A stretch of 64,000 nucleotides of DNA, from the NCBI GenBank assembly GCA_013214705.1, contig JABSRZ010000008.1:62001-126000 (forward strand), given 5' to 3'. Under the pieces are notes generated by a model. That model saw only the letters and a list, made by a program, of their open reading frames with translations. It made no database searches and was not told where the DNA came from. This DNA is from Hyphomicrobiales bacterium (GTDB lineage Bacteria; Pseudomonadota; Alphaproteobacteria; Rhizobiales; OSC116). The translations under genes were made by a program, and so were the position numbers. Shown here piece after piece: positions 21,047 to 29,447 of this stretch (positions are counted from its first letter, which is position 1; each line of letters begins with the position of its first letter).

Positions 21047-22174
21047 TTAGAAAGATATTTTCAAACCAGATGCAGCACCATAACCTGTGCTGTCATGGCC
21101 GATACCAGCACCAATTGTTATATTGCTGCTTATAGCATAATCTACGCCGACTGACGCCTTATTGATTGAACCGCTGGTAAAGTGCGCCACCACCGCGCCC
21201 AAAGTGAATTTATCAATGGACTGTGCGATGCTGAGGGCGGCAAATGAATTGCCTGACCCAAGATCATGCCATGCCCTTCCGCCAATTTTGAGGTTTTCTG
21301 CGGTTTTATATTTAATTTCGGCCTCCACAAAGCCTTGGTCATAAAAAGCCATTTCGGACCAATAATAAATTTGGGCTGCAAATGGAGACAATTCACTTTC
21401 TTCCTCCATGTTATAGCCAATGCCCAATTCCAAAAATGAACCACCAGTTGCCATGTAATTTGTAAATTCCGCAGCGTAGGTGATACCAGAATTTACCACA
21501 TTCGCCCCTATATTTGTTACACCGTTACTAGTAAAATTGTTGGCAGCAGCCCACAAGCTCGCACCAATATTCAATTTATAATCGTCCATATCCATTTCAC
21601 TGGCCACCGCAACGTTCCAAGATTGATTTTCGTTTATACCAGCGCCCAATTGAAATCCGCCCACTTGGGGGCTCGCATATGTAACAGCCACTGGCGGAAC
21701 ATCATAATTCACTGAAGTTTTCCGGTATTGATTCAAATCAGGATCTGCGAATGTTAGCCCGTCTTTACCAATTCCAAGTGGATTCTCCAGATCTGGTGCT
21801 TTTGGAACTTCAACACCATGTGCTTGTATGAGTTGGAAACCTACTGATATTTCACCTAAAGACGATTTATAAAACACAGCCAATTCTTTTTCAGCACTCG
21901 ACTCTTCAAATTTTATGCGAACACCAGCACTATCGCCATTATCTAAAGCTTTTTCTACATCCGCTTCACCTTTAAAGCTAGCGGTTGTTCCTGCTAGACC
22001 GGTCGTATCATTATAGTAGCCGTAATATGTGGCCTCACCAGTGGCTGTCACTGTCCAGCCAGATGCATCGATTTCAGGCACATCGCTTATATCACTTACA
22101 TCACTTATATCACCGGCATAAACTATACCCGACATCGCAACGATAGCGGTTGCGCTTAATAAAAAAGTCTTCAT
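21047..22174 (-). CDS. Outer-membrane porin
   Basis: A 375-aa beta-barrel protein with a signal peptide (MKTFLLSATAIVAMSGIVYA), alternating hydrophobic strands throughout and a C-terminal Phe (GAASGLKISF), the signal for BAM-dependent assembly. Just after the signal peptide is a short acidic repeat, DISDVSDISDVPE, mirrored by a 12-bp DNA repeat near 22,085–22,115. Strands such as GEISVGFQLIQAHG match general diffusion porins of the Porin_4 kind. The ATG at 22174 has GGAGA seven bases upstream. Confidence 0.82.
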   Translation of the reverse strand: MKTFLLSATAIVAMSGIVYAGDISDVSDISDVPEIDASGWTVTATGEATYYGYYNDTTGLAGTTASFKGEADVEKALDNGDSAGVRIKFEESSAEKELAVFYKSSLGEISVGFQLIQAHGVEVPKAPDLENPLGIGKDGLTFADPDLNQYRKTSVNYDVPPVAVTYASPQVGGFQLGAGINENQSWNVAVASEMDMDDYKLNIGASLWAAANNFTSNGVTNIGANVVNSGITYAAEFTNYMATGGSFLELGIGYNMEEESELSPFAAQIYYWSEMAFYDQGFVEAEIKYKTAENLKIGGRAWHDLGSGNSFAALSIAQSIDKFTLGAVVAHFTSGSINKASVGVDYAISSNITIGAGIGHDSTGYGAASGLKISF

Positions 22175-22823
22175 CACTTTATCTCCATAATTGTTAAGGC
22201 AACAACGCCCACATCTTGGGTGTCAATTTTTGGCGCATCAAATATAAAGTCTAGTTAGGTTATAATATTGGGTAGTACAAAATCTGACTTTTATAGTATT
22301 TAATAAATAGATCAGTTAATCTAGCCATGCTGATATTATATGTTTGTTTACCATTAACGTTCACCAATGTATTTAATAAACACCCCGATTTATGCTGGTT
22401 TTTCAATAGAACATCTAGGTTTTGGAATTTGCGTTAACCAATTAAGGTTGTTTAATCCACAATATGTGCCAATATGGGATAAGTATTGTTTAGTTAGTGT
22501 AGTATATAGATTAGTTTTACTTATTTTAAGTCGCCAATTGCCAAATTTCACCTGTATTAATGCCGACAATATTACCGAATAGCGAAAATGACGACAGCGT
22601 GAGTGACTAGAACATAAATATAAATATTGCCGAGCGAGCGGGTTTTAACCGCCGCCCTCTGCCCCCTCGACCCGCTAATGTTTGGTCGGTGCTGGCGGCA
22701 TGGCTTTTCTTAAAGTAACGGCATAAACTGTGGCTTTGTTATTTGTGTGTTTTGAAGTTTCGCCGCCCTTGCCTTGTCGATTTGAGAGTTTGGGCTTATA
22801 CTTAGATTTTATGGGAGAATATA
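22175..22823. other. Intergenic region upstream of the porin
   Basis: About 650 bp without a credible gene. The left part is the AT-rich porin leader. A 71-codon frame at 22367–22582 lacks a ribosome site and protein-like composition. The stretch 22630–22720 is locally GC-rich, unlike the surroundings. This marks the beginning of the gene-poor accessory region. Confidence 0.5.
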
Positions 22824-23153
22824 ATGCATATTGATTATACGAAACCATTGTTTGAACATTTGGGCAAACCGTTTATTGACGATATTACCGCCATTGTTCA
22901 ACATTTGAACCCAGATTTGCCACCCCCAACGATTGACGTTGATACGGCTGACGGAAGAAATTCTATAGTGACATTTCTACCCATCTCTTCTCGGGTGAGG
23001 TCGGTTACACTTTACTTTAGCGACTTAATTTTTAAATATAATATTGATCCAAGCCTGTTGCAGGAAGATATTATCCTTAAACTGTCAGGCTACACTAGGG
23101 ATGATGGAGACGGTTGTGAACCAGATACCTTGGCCTTCAACGTTTACTTTTAA
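22824..23153 (+). CDS. Hypothetical protein, 109 aa
   Basis: Not recognised. GGGAGAA lies eight bases before the ATG and composition is protein-like: an N-terminal helix (KPLFEHLGKPFIDDITAIVQHL), a Pro-rich turn (NPDLPPPTIDVD), two strands and an acidic helix. No signal peptide, membrane segment or cysteine motif apart from one Cys. It stands alone between long gaps, so a cargo or relic gene is possible. Confidence 0.5.
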   Translation: MHIDYTKPLFEHLGKPFIDDITAIVQHLNPDLPPPTIDVDTADGRNSIVTFLPISSRVRSVTLYFSDLIFKYNIDPSLLQEDIILKLSGYTRDDGDGCEPDTLAFNVYF

Positions 23154-24299
23154 ACTGAGTTAGTTCATTTGCATTAGAAGTTGATCTTGGGTTAATTAAC
23201 GGAGATTGATGGAAATGTTTATGATGGTTCCAGAAAAATTATTAATTGGGTGATGGAATAACCGCAGGCTAAAACTTTAATTTCAACTGAACAGCATAAG
23301 CTTAAATTGATGGCAGGGTGAATAAACAGCATGAACAAAGCTCAACGATATTGTGAGAGAGCTATTGCCTAGCCGATTCTGCATAGACGTTAAGCATTGC
23401 TCGGTAATCATTGTTGAAAAGAAACCCATTTGAAGCCCATTAAAAATGGGAGCATTACCTCATCTTGAAATGTAGTTTGATAAAATGAAACTACGATCAT
23501 CGGATGAAATAGCATCCTTTACGCAGGAATAGTTATACCATATTGGCCCCCTTGGGTTGATCTAAATCAATAATGATGATCTGAATCTAAATCAGATTAA
23601 AAAATATAATAATTTTAAACATTTATCTTATGTCGATTCTGAAATGGTAGTGGAGTGGTTCAACCAAGCGCTCGCTGCGATGCGGAAAACGCTATCATAT
23701 TGATTTATTTGTCTAAATTAAACTTCTCACCAGCTAGGTTTAAACTATTTTTGAAGATAGTTTAAAGTTTAGCGCTCCATATTTGCCTTTTATTTTGCCT
23801 TCAAGTTACCTAGGACTTATGGCTAATAGACCATTTACTAAGTTGACTGTCGGTCGGTAAGTTACTAAGGAAAGACAGTCTTCGCATCCGTCCCCCGGAT
23901 TGCAAGATAGGGCGCTCTTGAGGGGACAAAAGAGCGTCCGCTTCAAAACATATCACTTTACATTCACAGATCTAATTTTATAATTTGTTAGTTATTGGTC
24001 AAAAATTTATAGCGATTTTTTATGGTCGCGTCACGGTTTGCTGCCGTTCCCTGTATTCATTTAAGCAGCGATTTGTTCAAATGCCAAGCACAGGCTGGCG
24101 GGTTTAAAGTTTCGCGATATTACGCTGCACTTATTTATAGGGCAGGGCGATTTAACCGATTGCCAAAAGTTTGAGCAAAACCCTGCCATGGCAACCATTA
24201 ACGCCATGAACCTAATGCGCGATAGGCCACTTAAAAACTCTTTTGGGTAAAACAAAAGCGCCCAAGGTTTACGCCTTGGCTGCTTTGTTTGCGATCAAA
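23154..24299. other. Gene-poor stretch
   Basis: About 1.15 kb with no complete gene on either strand. A 63-codon open stretch without a start at 24065–24250 (plus strand, ending MNLMRDRPLKNSFG) may be the tail of a decayed gene. It is followed by a terminator-like hairpin (CCAAGG/CCTTGG, 24261–24279). A GCGCTCTT/AAGAGCGT hairpin sits near 23911–23937. It looks like decayed sequence. Confidence 0.45.
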
Positions 24300-24744
24300 T
24301 TATTTGCAGACAATTTCAAAAATTGGAGCTGGATATCTTAAAAATCCATCACCGCCTGCTCGCCTTGCAGATACCGTGAAGAAAGTACGATCATTTCCAC
24401 CCACGCCAATTGGTCTCGCTAGGCCGTGTTTTGTTACTATTTGTGCATCCCAATCGCTATGACCATACAATATGCAGATTTGACAAAATTGTATCTAAGT
24501 TGGCTAGTCTTTTATCCAAAGTCTTGTCGATATTTTTTACGAATTCCTTTATTTTGATTATTTGTGCCTTTTGGAGATTAATCTCACATACAATCGTCTT
24601 ATTTGAGTTTAAATATATACCCGAATTTTTACAAAGTTTTGATTTAGGCGGCTTCGGAACTGCCAGATTTTCTTCTGCGTAAGTTATTGTTGTTGAAAGC
24701 CCTTTCACTACAAGGCTAGACATGATTTTAAATATATTATTCAT
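24300..24744 (-). pseudogene. Frameshifted small exported-protein gene
   Basis: Two frames on the minus strand read as one protein. The first starts at the ATG at 24744 (AGAGGA upstream), with a signal-like start (MNNIFKIMSSLVVKG…TTITYA), a Pro/Lys linker and a heptad-like helix (FVKNIDKTLDKRLANLD), and stops at 24457. The second, shifted by one base and open from about 24505, continues YGHSDWDAQIVTKHGLARPI … FFTVSARRAGG … FEIVCK and stops at 24300. The second part has no start of its own. A single indel (or, less likely, a programmed shift) between 24457 and 24505 explains this. Function unknown. Confidence 0.55.
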
Positions 24745-25318
24745 AACATCCTCTTTAATTGGTAATTCATGAAACAAAACCAGTATATTTAGGCATGAAA
24801 TTGTAATTCAAACAAATTAGCATTTTGTATTTGATAGGACTCAAAATCAATTTATTGGTTTCTATTGATGAAATGCCGCGGAAGAAGATTTAGCTGGTAT
24901 ATCGAGCCTGAAATTGCTAGAAAATTTGCCAAAATATTGACTGAGCTTATTCCAAACTTTTAACAAATTTATGATTATACGAGTGCGCGTGTGCCTGAGC
25001 TTTTGCTCAGACCAATATGTTGTGCCGCGAAATGTTAATTGATTTCATAAATAAAAATATCATTTAGAATTGGCGTTTATGCCATAATATTAAGTATAAC
25101 CACTTGAATTTATTATATAAAAATAGAATTATAAACAATAAACACAACTATATTGCAATTCATAAAAAGTTAGTTATACTAACTAAAAATAAATATATTA
25201 AATTTAGTAAACTTTATAAATTACTACTTGGGCACTTCGCAAACTGTTAATTACACCTAATAACCGCGAGTATTCGTGCGACTACTAATACTAGTTGCCC
25301 ATCAATAAAGGGGAGAGT
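24745..25318. other. AT-rich leader of the MACPF operon
   Basis: No gene seen. It contains a short perfect hairpin CTGAGC–TTTT–GCTCAG (24995–25010) and a 17-bp inverted repeat AGTTAG–TTATA–CTAACT (25168–25184) about 135 bp before the operon start, a plausible operator. The stretch 25070–25220 is very AT-rich and likely holds the promoter. Confidence 0.4.
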
Positions 25319-26089
25319 ATGAAAGAGTTCGAAATTAAGGGGATCAACACAGAATGGTTCCGTGACGGTGATCTTGGAGTTAACGTCACAAGCTGGATGC
25401 CGGGTAAGGAGGAAGTACCTGGATATTATTCCTCTGGCCCCGAAGTTCACATGCTGAAACAGATCCACGCGATGGGAAATACCTACGAATTTGGCATTGT
25501 ATGTGAGAAGGGTACCAACCTTTGCATATCCGTTGTACGTGATGGAAAACATTGGGGTTATAAGTTGAATGTTCATGACTCGGAGGAGCTAATTGATGAG
25601 AGTTATTGGACCTCCGGAACGAATGACCCATACAAATCGTGGCATTCCAAGATTTTTGCATACTCAAGTGACGATAGAACCCTACTGGTCGACAATATGA
25701 AGGGCTTAGCAGAGTATGTAAATAATTGGCAGCAGAGTTTTCAAATTGTTGTGACCTTAAACCCTATTACCCAATACACCCAAAACGGGCAATCTTTTGG
25801 CCCGAGGCTGCCAGATGACCCAACAGCAGAAGCGCAATATGTGTCGCCACTGAGAGCAATGGTTTCGAGTGATTCAGACACCAATTGGACAACAATTGAA
25901 GCCAATGCCGGTGGGGTGCGACATGGTCAACAGCTTACTCATGTGGAACTGGGCTCAGGTGACTTTACTGTTGATGAATCAACTTCTAAAAGGAAATCAA
26001 TCTCCTTCAACATATTCGTATTGCCCGACAGGCAGACTATCGAAGCGCATCTTAGCGCTCTTACCCAAGATGCAGGAGTATTCGAATGA
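25319..26089 (+). CDS. MACPF-operon partner protein, unknown family
   Basis: A 256-aa protein with a strong ribosome site (AAGGGGAGAG) and four-base ATGA overlap with the MACPF gene. No signal peptide or membrane segment. It is mostly predicted beta: aromatic and Gly-rich strands at 35–120 (TYEFGIVCEKGTNLCISVV, HWGYKLNV), then a region around 150–200 with Pro turns, and an acidic C-terminus ending in VFE. The MACPF protein also ends in VFE. It is not an aegerolysin by length or motif. The coupling suggests it works with the pore former, as a receptor-binding partner, chaperone or inhibitor. Confidence 0.65.
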   Translation: MKEFEIKGINTEWFRDGDLGVNVTSWMPGKEEVPGYYSSGPEVHMLKQIHAMGNTYEFGIVCEKGTNLCISVVRDGKHWGYKLNVHDSEELIDESYWTSGTNDPYKSWHSKIFAYSSDDRTLLVDNMKGLAEYVNNWQQSFQIVVTLNPITQYTQNGQSFGPRLPDDPTAEAQYVSPLRAMVSSDSDTNWTTIEANAGGVRHGQQLTHVELGSGDFTVDESTSKRKSISFNIFVLPDRQTIEAHLSALTQDAGVFE

Positions 26090-27453
26090 GTGAAACAACA
26101 GTAAAAGGAATAGCCCTTGACATCGTCATTGGTGAAACCAGAACAGCGACCTATTTTTCTGGTGGTAGCGGATCATCGAAACTTACCGATTTACGCACAT
26201 TTTTAGCCGGTAGGAACTATCTTAAAAGCTCGGATATGTTTATGAGCAAAAACGGTTCGGCGATTGATCTACGCGATGAAAGTCACTTTACTTTGGAGAA
26301 TATTGCCGAACATGGCAAGGAGGAGAGTGCGTCATGGATGATTACAATTGAGCGTGAATCGGCGACTGAGAAAACTTATAAGACCCCGGATGCGCCAGAA
26401 TATGGCGACGAACCTGATACAGATCCTATCGATAAGAAATTACTCCCCACTGATGACCACACAAAAGGTATTATGCCTCGCGATACAACGACTTCTGGTC
26501 CGCAAGATAACTGGGAGACGATGGAAGACAGCCGAAAACATGTCTATAAAATCACGAGTCTTTTCAGAGGGTTTTTACCTGTTGCGAAAGGAATTTGGCA
26601 CGCACCAAAAGCCGCTGTCAAATTGAAAGTAAAGGGTGAGGAACCTGAATCGACATTTTTTGATGAGACATACAAGGAATATCATTCTGTAACATACAGT
26701 AGTTGGGAGCATGAAGTTGACAAACGAGTTGCGAACAGTGCGAGTGTTTCTGCAAGTGGTTGGGGTGTCTCGGCAAAAGCTGAAGGGTCACACACATCGC
26801 AAAGTCACTATGTAAAGTCTGAAACTTACATGTATCTTTATTCCGATTATATCGATCGTAAGGTTAGGTTAACACTGGAGCCTAAGAAGATAGAGCTGGT
26901 AATTGATCTCAAAAATGCCATGGAGGCCTTCATTGAAGGCGGCGACTTTTCTACTTGGGTTGCTCTGGTTAAAGAATGGGGAGCCTATGTACAAACTGAA
27001 ATGACTGTTGGAGGCAAGCTCTATCTTAAAGACGCAAGAAAACTGTCTGCCAGTGTTGACCAAACATCAGTGGAGAATAAGTTCAAAGCTGCGGCAAGCG
27101 GCGCGTTCGCGAGTTTCTCTGCATCTGCTAGCGTTAGCCATAGCGATAAAACAGATACCTCTATGGTGACAGTTGACCAAGGACGAAAAATTCAACTTGG
27201 TGCTTTTGGTGGGCAGTCAAACCTAGTGCATAATCCCTCTGCTTGGCTTGCCAGCCTCGGGCCATCAATCGACTGGCGAAACTGCAAAACGACCAAGATG
27301 ATACCCATATACTCGCTGGCTTCGGTTGAAGCTCAAATTGCGATCAGAAACCTTATGGTGGGTCGTATACACCAATGGGAGAAAGAGTTTTACATCGACT
27401 ATTATGCTTACATGCAGCCAATGAACGATGTCGCAGCAGACGTGTTCGAGTGA
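26086..27453 (+). CDS. MACPF/perforin-like pore-forming protein
   Basis: A 455-aa protein. Residues 1–95 look like a small beta-rich domain (LTDLRTFLAGRNYLKSSDMF … SWMITIERE). The MACPF core spans roughly 140–420. A Ser/Gly/Ala-rich stretch at 215–240 fits TMH1. The signature KEWGAYVQTEMTVGG at 296–310 corresponds to the (Y/W)-G-T-H-(Y/F)-x6-GG motif, with TH replaced by AY. A second Ala/Ser-rich stretch at 332–354 fits TMH2, and W…PIYSLA near 386–411 matches the end of the domain. No signal peptide is visible, so release by lysis or another route is implied. AGGAG precedes the start. Family call from motif order; fold prediction would settle it. Confidence 0.75.
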   Translation: MSETTVKGIALDIVIGETRTATYFSGGSGSSKLTDLRTFLAGRNYLKSSDMFMSKNGSAIDLRDESHFTLENIAEHGKEESASWMITIERESATEKTYKTPDAPEYGDEPDTDPIDKKLLPTDDHTKGIMPRDTTTSGPQDNWETMEDSRKHVYKITSLFRGFLPVAKGIWHAPKAAVKLKVKGEEPESTFFDETYKEYHSVTYSSWEHEVDKRVANSASVSASGWGVSAKAEGSHTSQSHYVKSETYMYLYSDYIDRKVRLTLEPKKIELVIDLKNAMEAFIEGGDFSTWVALVKEWGAYVQTEMTVGGKLYLKDARKLSASVDQTSVENKFKAAASGAFASFSASASVSHSDKTDTSMVTVDQGRKIQLGAFGGQSNLVHNPSAWLASLGPSIDWRNCKTTKMIPIYSLASVEAQIAIRNLMVGRIHQWEKEFYIDYYAYMQPMNDVAADVFE

Positions 27454-27511
27454 CTTTAGACGGAGCCGCATGGCCCAAATAATGTTTTCTTACAAAAAAG
27501 GACAATAAATA

Positions 27512-27859
27512 ATGACCAAAGTCGCCAAAATAGCCGCCTTAGGATTTGGAACTTGGAGCATCGGAAAATCAGATGGTGGAACCGCAACTTTCCAAGATTT
27601 AGGACAACAATTGGGTTTGAACTTGAACAGAGTTGGGAAGGATATCAAGGGGCGTCACGTCGCTTCTGAATTTGGTTTTGGAACGTTATTTTCGAGTTGG
27701 CCGCAAAATAAACACATTGTTGATGACAAGCGCGGAGACACCATTAAAATTGTGGCCGGTACAAAGAAAATAACGGCCATTGTAGACCAAATCTCGATCC
27801 ACAAAGCTGGTGGTCATGCTCGAATAATGATTTCAGAAAAAAGTATTAGAGGAATATAA
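27512..27859 (+). CDS. Hypothetical protein of the MACPF operon, 115 aa
   Basis: Not recognised. It starts 58 bp after the MACPF stop with AAAGGA upstream of the ATG. It has a Gly/aromatic-rich N-terminus (LGFGTWSIGKSDGGTATF), then basic segments (LNRVGKDIKGRH) and strands (IKIVAGTKKITAIVDQISI). No signal peptide or membrane helix. Same strand and spacing suggest it is the third gene of the operon; an immunity or accessory role is only a guess. Confidence 0.6.
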   Translation: MTKVAKIAALGFGTWSIGKSDGGTATFQDLGQQLGLNLNRVGKDIKGRHVASEFGFGTLFSSWPQNKHIVDDKRGDTIKIVAGTKKITAIVDQISIHKAGGHARIMISEKSIRGI

Positions 27860-27999
27860 CGTTTCAATTGTCAGTTTCTTTAGGAATAGATGACGTAATT
27901 ATCTTCTCTAGTGTTTGTGTACAAGGTAACGCACTTTATAGCAAAATTGAATAAAGATTGATTCGGTTGCGAAATGCACCCAGAACAAACCCGGCCAAT

Positions 28000-28021
28000 G
28001 ACGGACTTTCGACGGACTTTT
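28000..28021 (+). repeat. Tandem GACGGACTTT repeat near the att core
   Basis: GACGGACTTT occurs twice in tandem here and a third time at 28239–28248. The first group is followed by AAGGGCGTTT (about 28038–28047) and the third directly by AAGGGCGTTT. The copies lie on both sides of the tRNA-Pro core and could be integrase arm sites or remnants of an earlier integration. Confidence 0.5.
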
Positions 28022-28118
28022 ATGGATTTATGGGCATATAAGGGCGTTTATGTTCGCTAAACCTACCCTGATATGTAAAATTATATAGTTTTAAGTATTT
28101 GAAATATATAAGAAATTA

Positions 28119-28154
28119 TGGTCGGAACGAAAGGATTTGAACCTTCGACCCCTT
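28119..28154 (-). other. Prophage att core: 3' end of a tRNA-Pro gene
   Basis: Read on the minus strand this is the variable-loop end, T arm (GAAGG–TTCAAAT–CCTTTC), 3' acceptor strand CGTTCCG, discriminator A and CCA of a tRNA. The GGGGTCG before the T arm and the CGGAACG-type acceptor fit tRNA-Pro. No matching 5' half is present, so this is a fragment. Because the 3' end points left, the intact tRNA and the element should lie to the right, in agreement with the integrase position. Confidence 0.75.
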
Positions 28155-28246
28155 GACCCCCAGTTAACGGGGTGTAGGTCTATTATCTAACAAAATCCAA
28201 ATACTTATGTGATAGGATGTGTAAATCATACTGGATATGACGGACT

Positions 28247-28345
28247 TTAAGGGCGTTTTTTGCGTCCATTTTTGTTTTTGAAGGCTTGTGCTTCCATTAA
28301 AATTTTTGTGAAACTTTGAGGTAAGAGCTCATCCAGTGACTTTTA
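28247..28345 (-). pseudogene. Relic of a second integrase 3' end
   Basis: Between stop codons on the minus strand, about 32 codons read LDELLPQSFTKILMEAQ followed by AFKNKNGRKKRP and stop. The tail closely matches the C-terminus of the intact integrase (QAFKNKNRRKKC and stop). It lies about 90 bp from the att core, where an integrase gene would end. It appears to be the remnant of another, related integrase. Confidence 0.6.
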
Positions 28346-28507
28346 ATGGTTAAGAAACAACTACAAAAATATTTGAAATTTAATATAGTTTTTCATCGCA
28401 ACATTTAATGAGTTTTAACCGCGGTTCCAACTATCTGCTCGGTTCAATTGCTTGTTAATATTTGGCATCTAGGGTGAACCCCATATTTGGTAACGGGAGT
28501 AAAACCT

Positions 28508-29389
28508 ATGTTCAAACCTATTAAACTATTAATCGTCATCCTTGCCAGCCTATGGGCAACCAATGGCTTTGCTAACACCAACGGAGAATCTTGGGTTTTA
28601 AGCAATGTCTCAGGAAAAGTTATGCTTACCAAAGCTGGCAGCAAATCAAAATTGGCCAAGTTAGGCGATTTATTTGCGCCAGGTGATAGGTTAAACACTC
28701 CATTAGATGGCGCCGCCGCTGTGACACGTGATGCCGAGGCGATGATTATTTCTGGCGATAGTGAACTTGAATTACCGGTAGCTGGCAATACAAAGGCTTT
28801 CACCACGGTGGTGCAAAATAAAGGCACTATATTGTTTTCGGCCAAAAAGAAAGCCAACAAGCATTTTGAAATTAAAACCCCGTTTGCTGCCGCTTTAGTT
28901 AAAGGCACAACATTTGTTATTTCAGTAGGTGACGAGGATTCTCAAATCCAAGTGTTTGAAGGCGTTGTGGGTTTAAAAGGCATTGGTCGCAAACTCAGCT
29001 ATGACATTACCACGGGGTTAAAATCTTTTATTCCCAAAGACATTAGCAAGAAAATCATCATTAGTAAGGTTTTAAATGCCCCGAAGTTTAACCCGCATTT
29101 AGGTAGTGATATTAAAAAACTAATAGAAACTTACCTTGGTGAAATTAAACTACTCAACCAAGAAAAACAGGTATTTAAATTAGAAATAAAAATTGCCAAA
29201 GTGGAAATGAAATTAAAATCAAAATTTGCCAAAAAACTGGCCAAGCTTGACATTAAGACGGTTCTTAAAAAACTTAGATTAGAAAAAGTACCGGAGCAAA
29301 AGGAAAAAGTAATCAAGGCACAAAAGCCTAAAGTGATCAAAAAAGTCGCAAAAGTCGCAAAAAGCAGTAAAGCGAAAAAAAGCAAATAA
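28508..29389 (+). CDS. FecR-domain secreted protein
   Basis: A 293-aa protein with a signal peptide (MFKPIKLLIVILASLWATNGFA) and a FecR-like domain at about 30–155: GKVMLTKAG, GDLFAPGDRLNT, then TPFAAALVKGTTFVISV and QIQVFEGVVGL. The rest is Lys-rich, predicted helical, and ends in an Ala/Lys tail (KVAKVAKSSKAKKSK). Stand-alone FecR proteins are periplasmic and are not necessarily iron regulators. GGGAG precedes the ATG at 28508. Lying between att and int, it is probably prophage cargo expressed from its own promoter. Confidence 0.75.
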   Translation: MFKPIKLLIVILASLWATNGFANTNGESWVLSNVSGKVMLTKAGSKSKLAKLGDLFAPGDRLNTPLDGAAAVTRDAEAMIISGDSELELPVAGNTKAFTTVVQNKGTILFSAKKKANKHFEIKTPFAAALVKGTTFVISVGDEDSQIQVFEGVVGLKGIGRKLSYDITTGLKSFIPKDISKKIIISKVLNAPKFNPHLGSDIKKLIETYLGEIKLLNQEKQVFKLEIKIAKVEMKLKSKFAKKLAKLDIKTVLKKLRLEKVPEQKEKVIKAQKPKVIKKVAKVAKSSKAKKSK

Positions 29390-29447
29390 CATTAATAGCG
29401 ATAAAAGCTATGATTAACTGAATTATGTTGGCCACCCAAACGGGCGG

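Noticed and set aside
22367..22582. 71-codon plus-strand frame upstream of the orphan gene
   Set aside because: No ribosome site, atypical composition, AT-rich surroundings.
25319..26089. Aegerolysin partner of the MACPF protein
   Set aside because: The protein is about 256 aa rather than ~140 and I see no aegerolysin motif pattern.
28119..28200. A complete tRNA gene on the minus strand
   Set aside because: Only the T arm and 3' acceptor strand match. No D arm or 5' acceptor strand complementary to CGTTCCG lies within tRNA distance.
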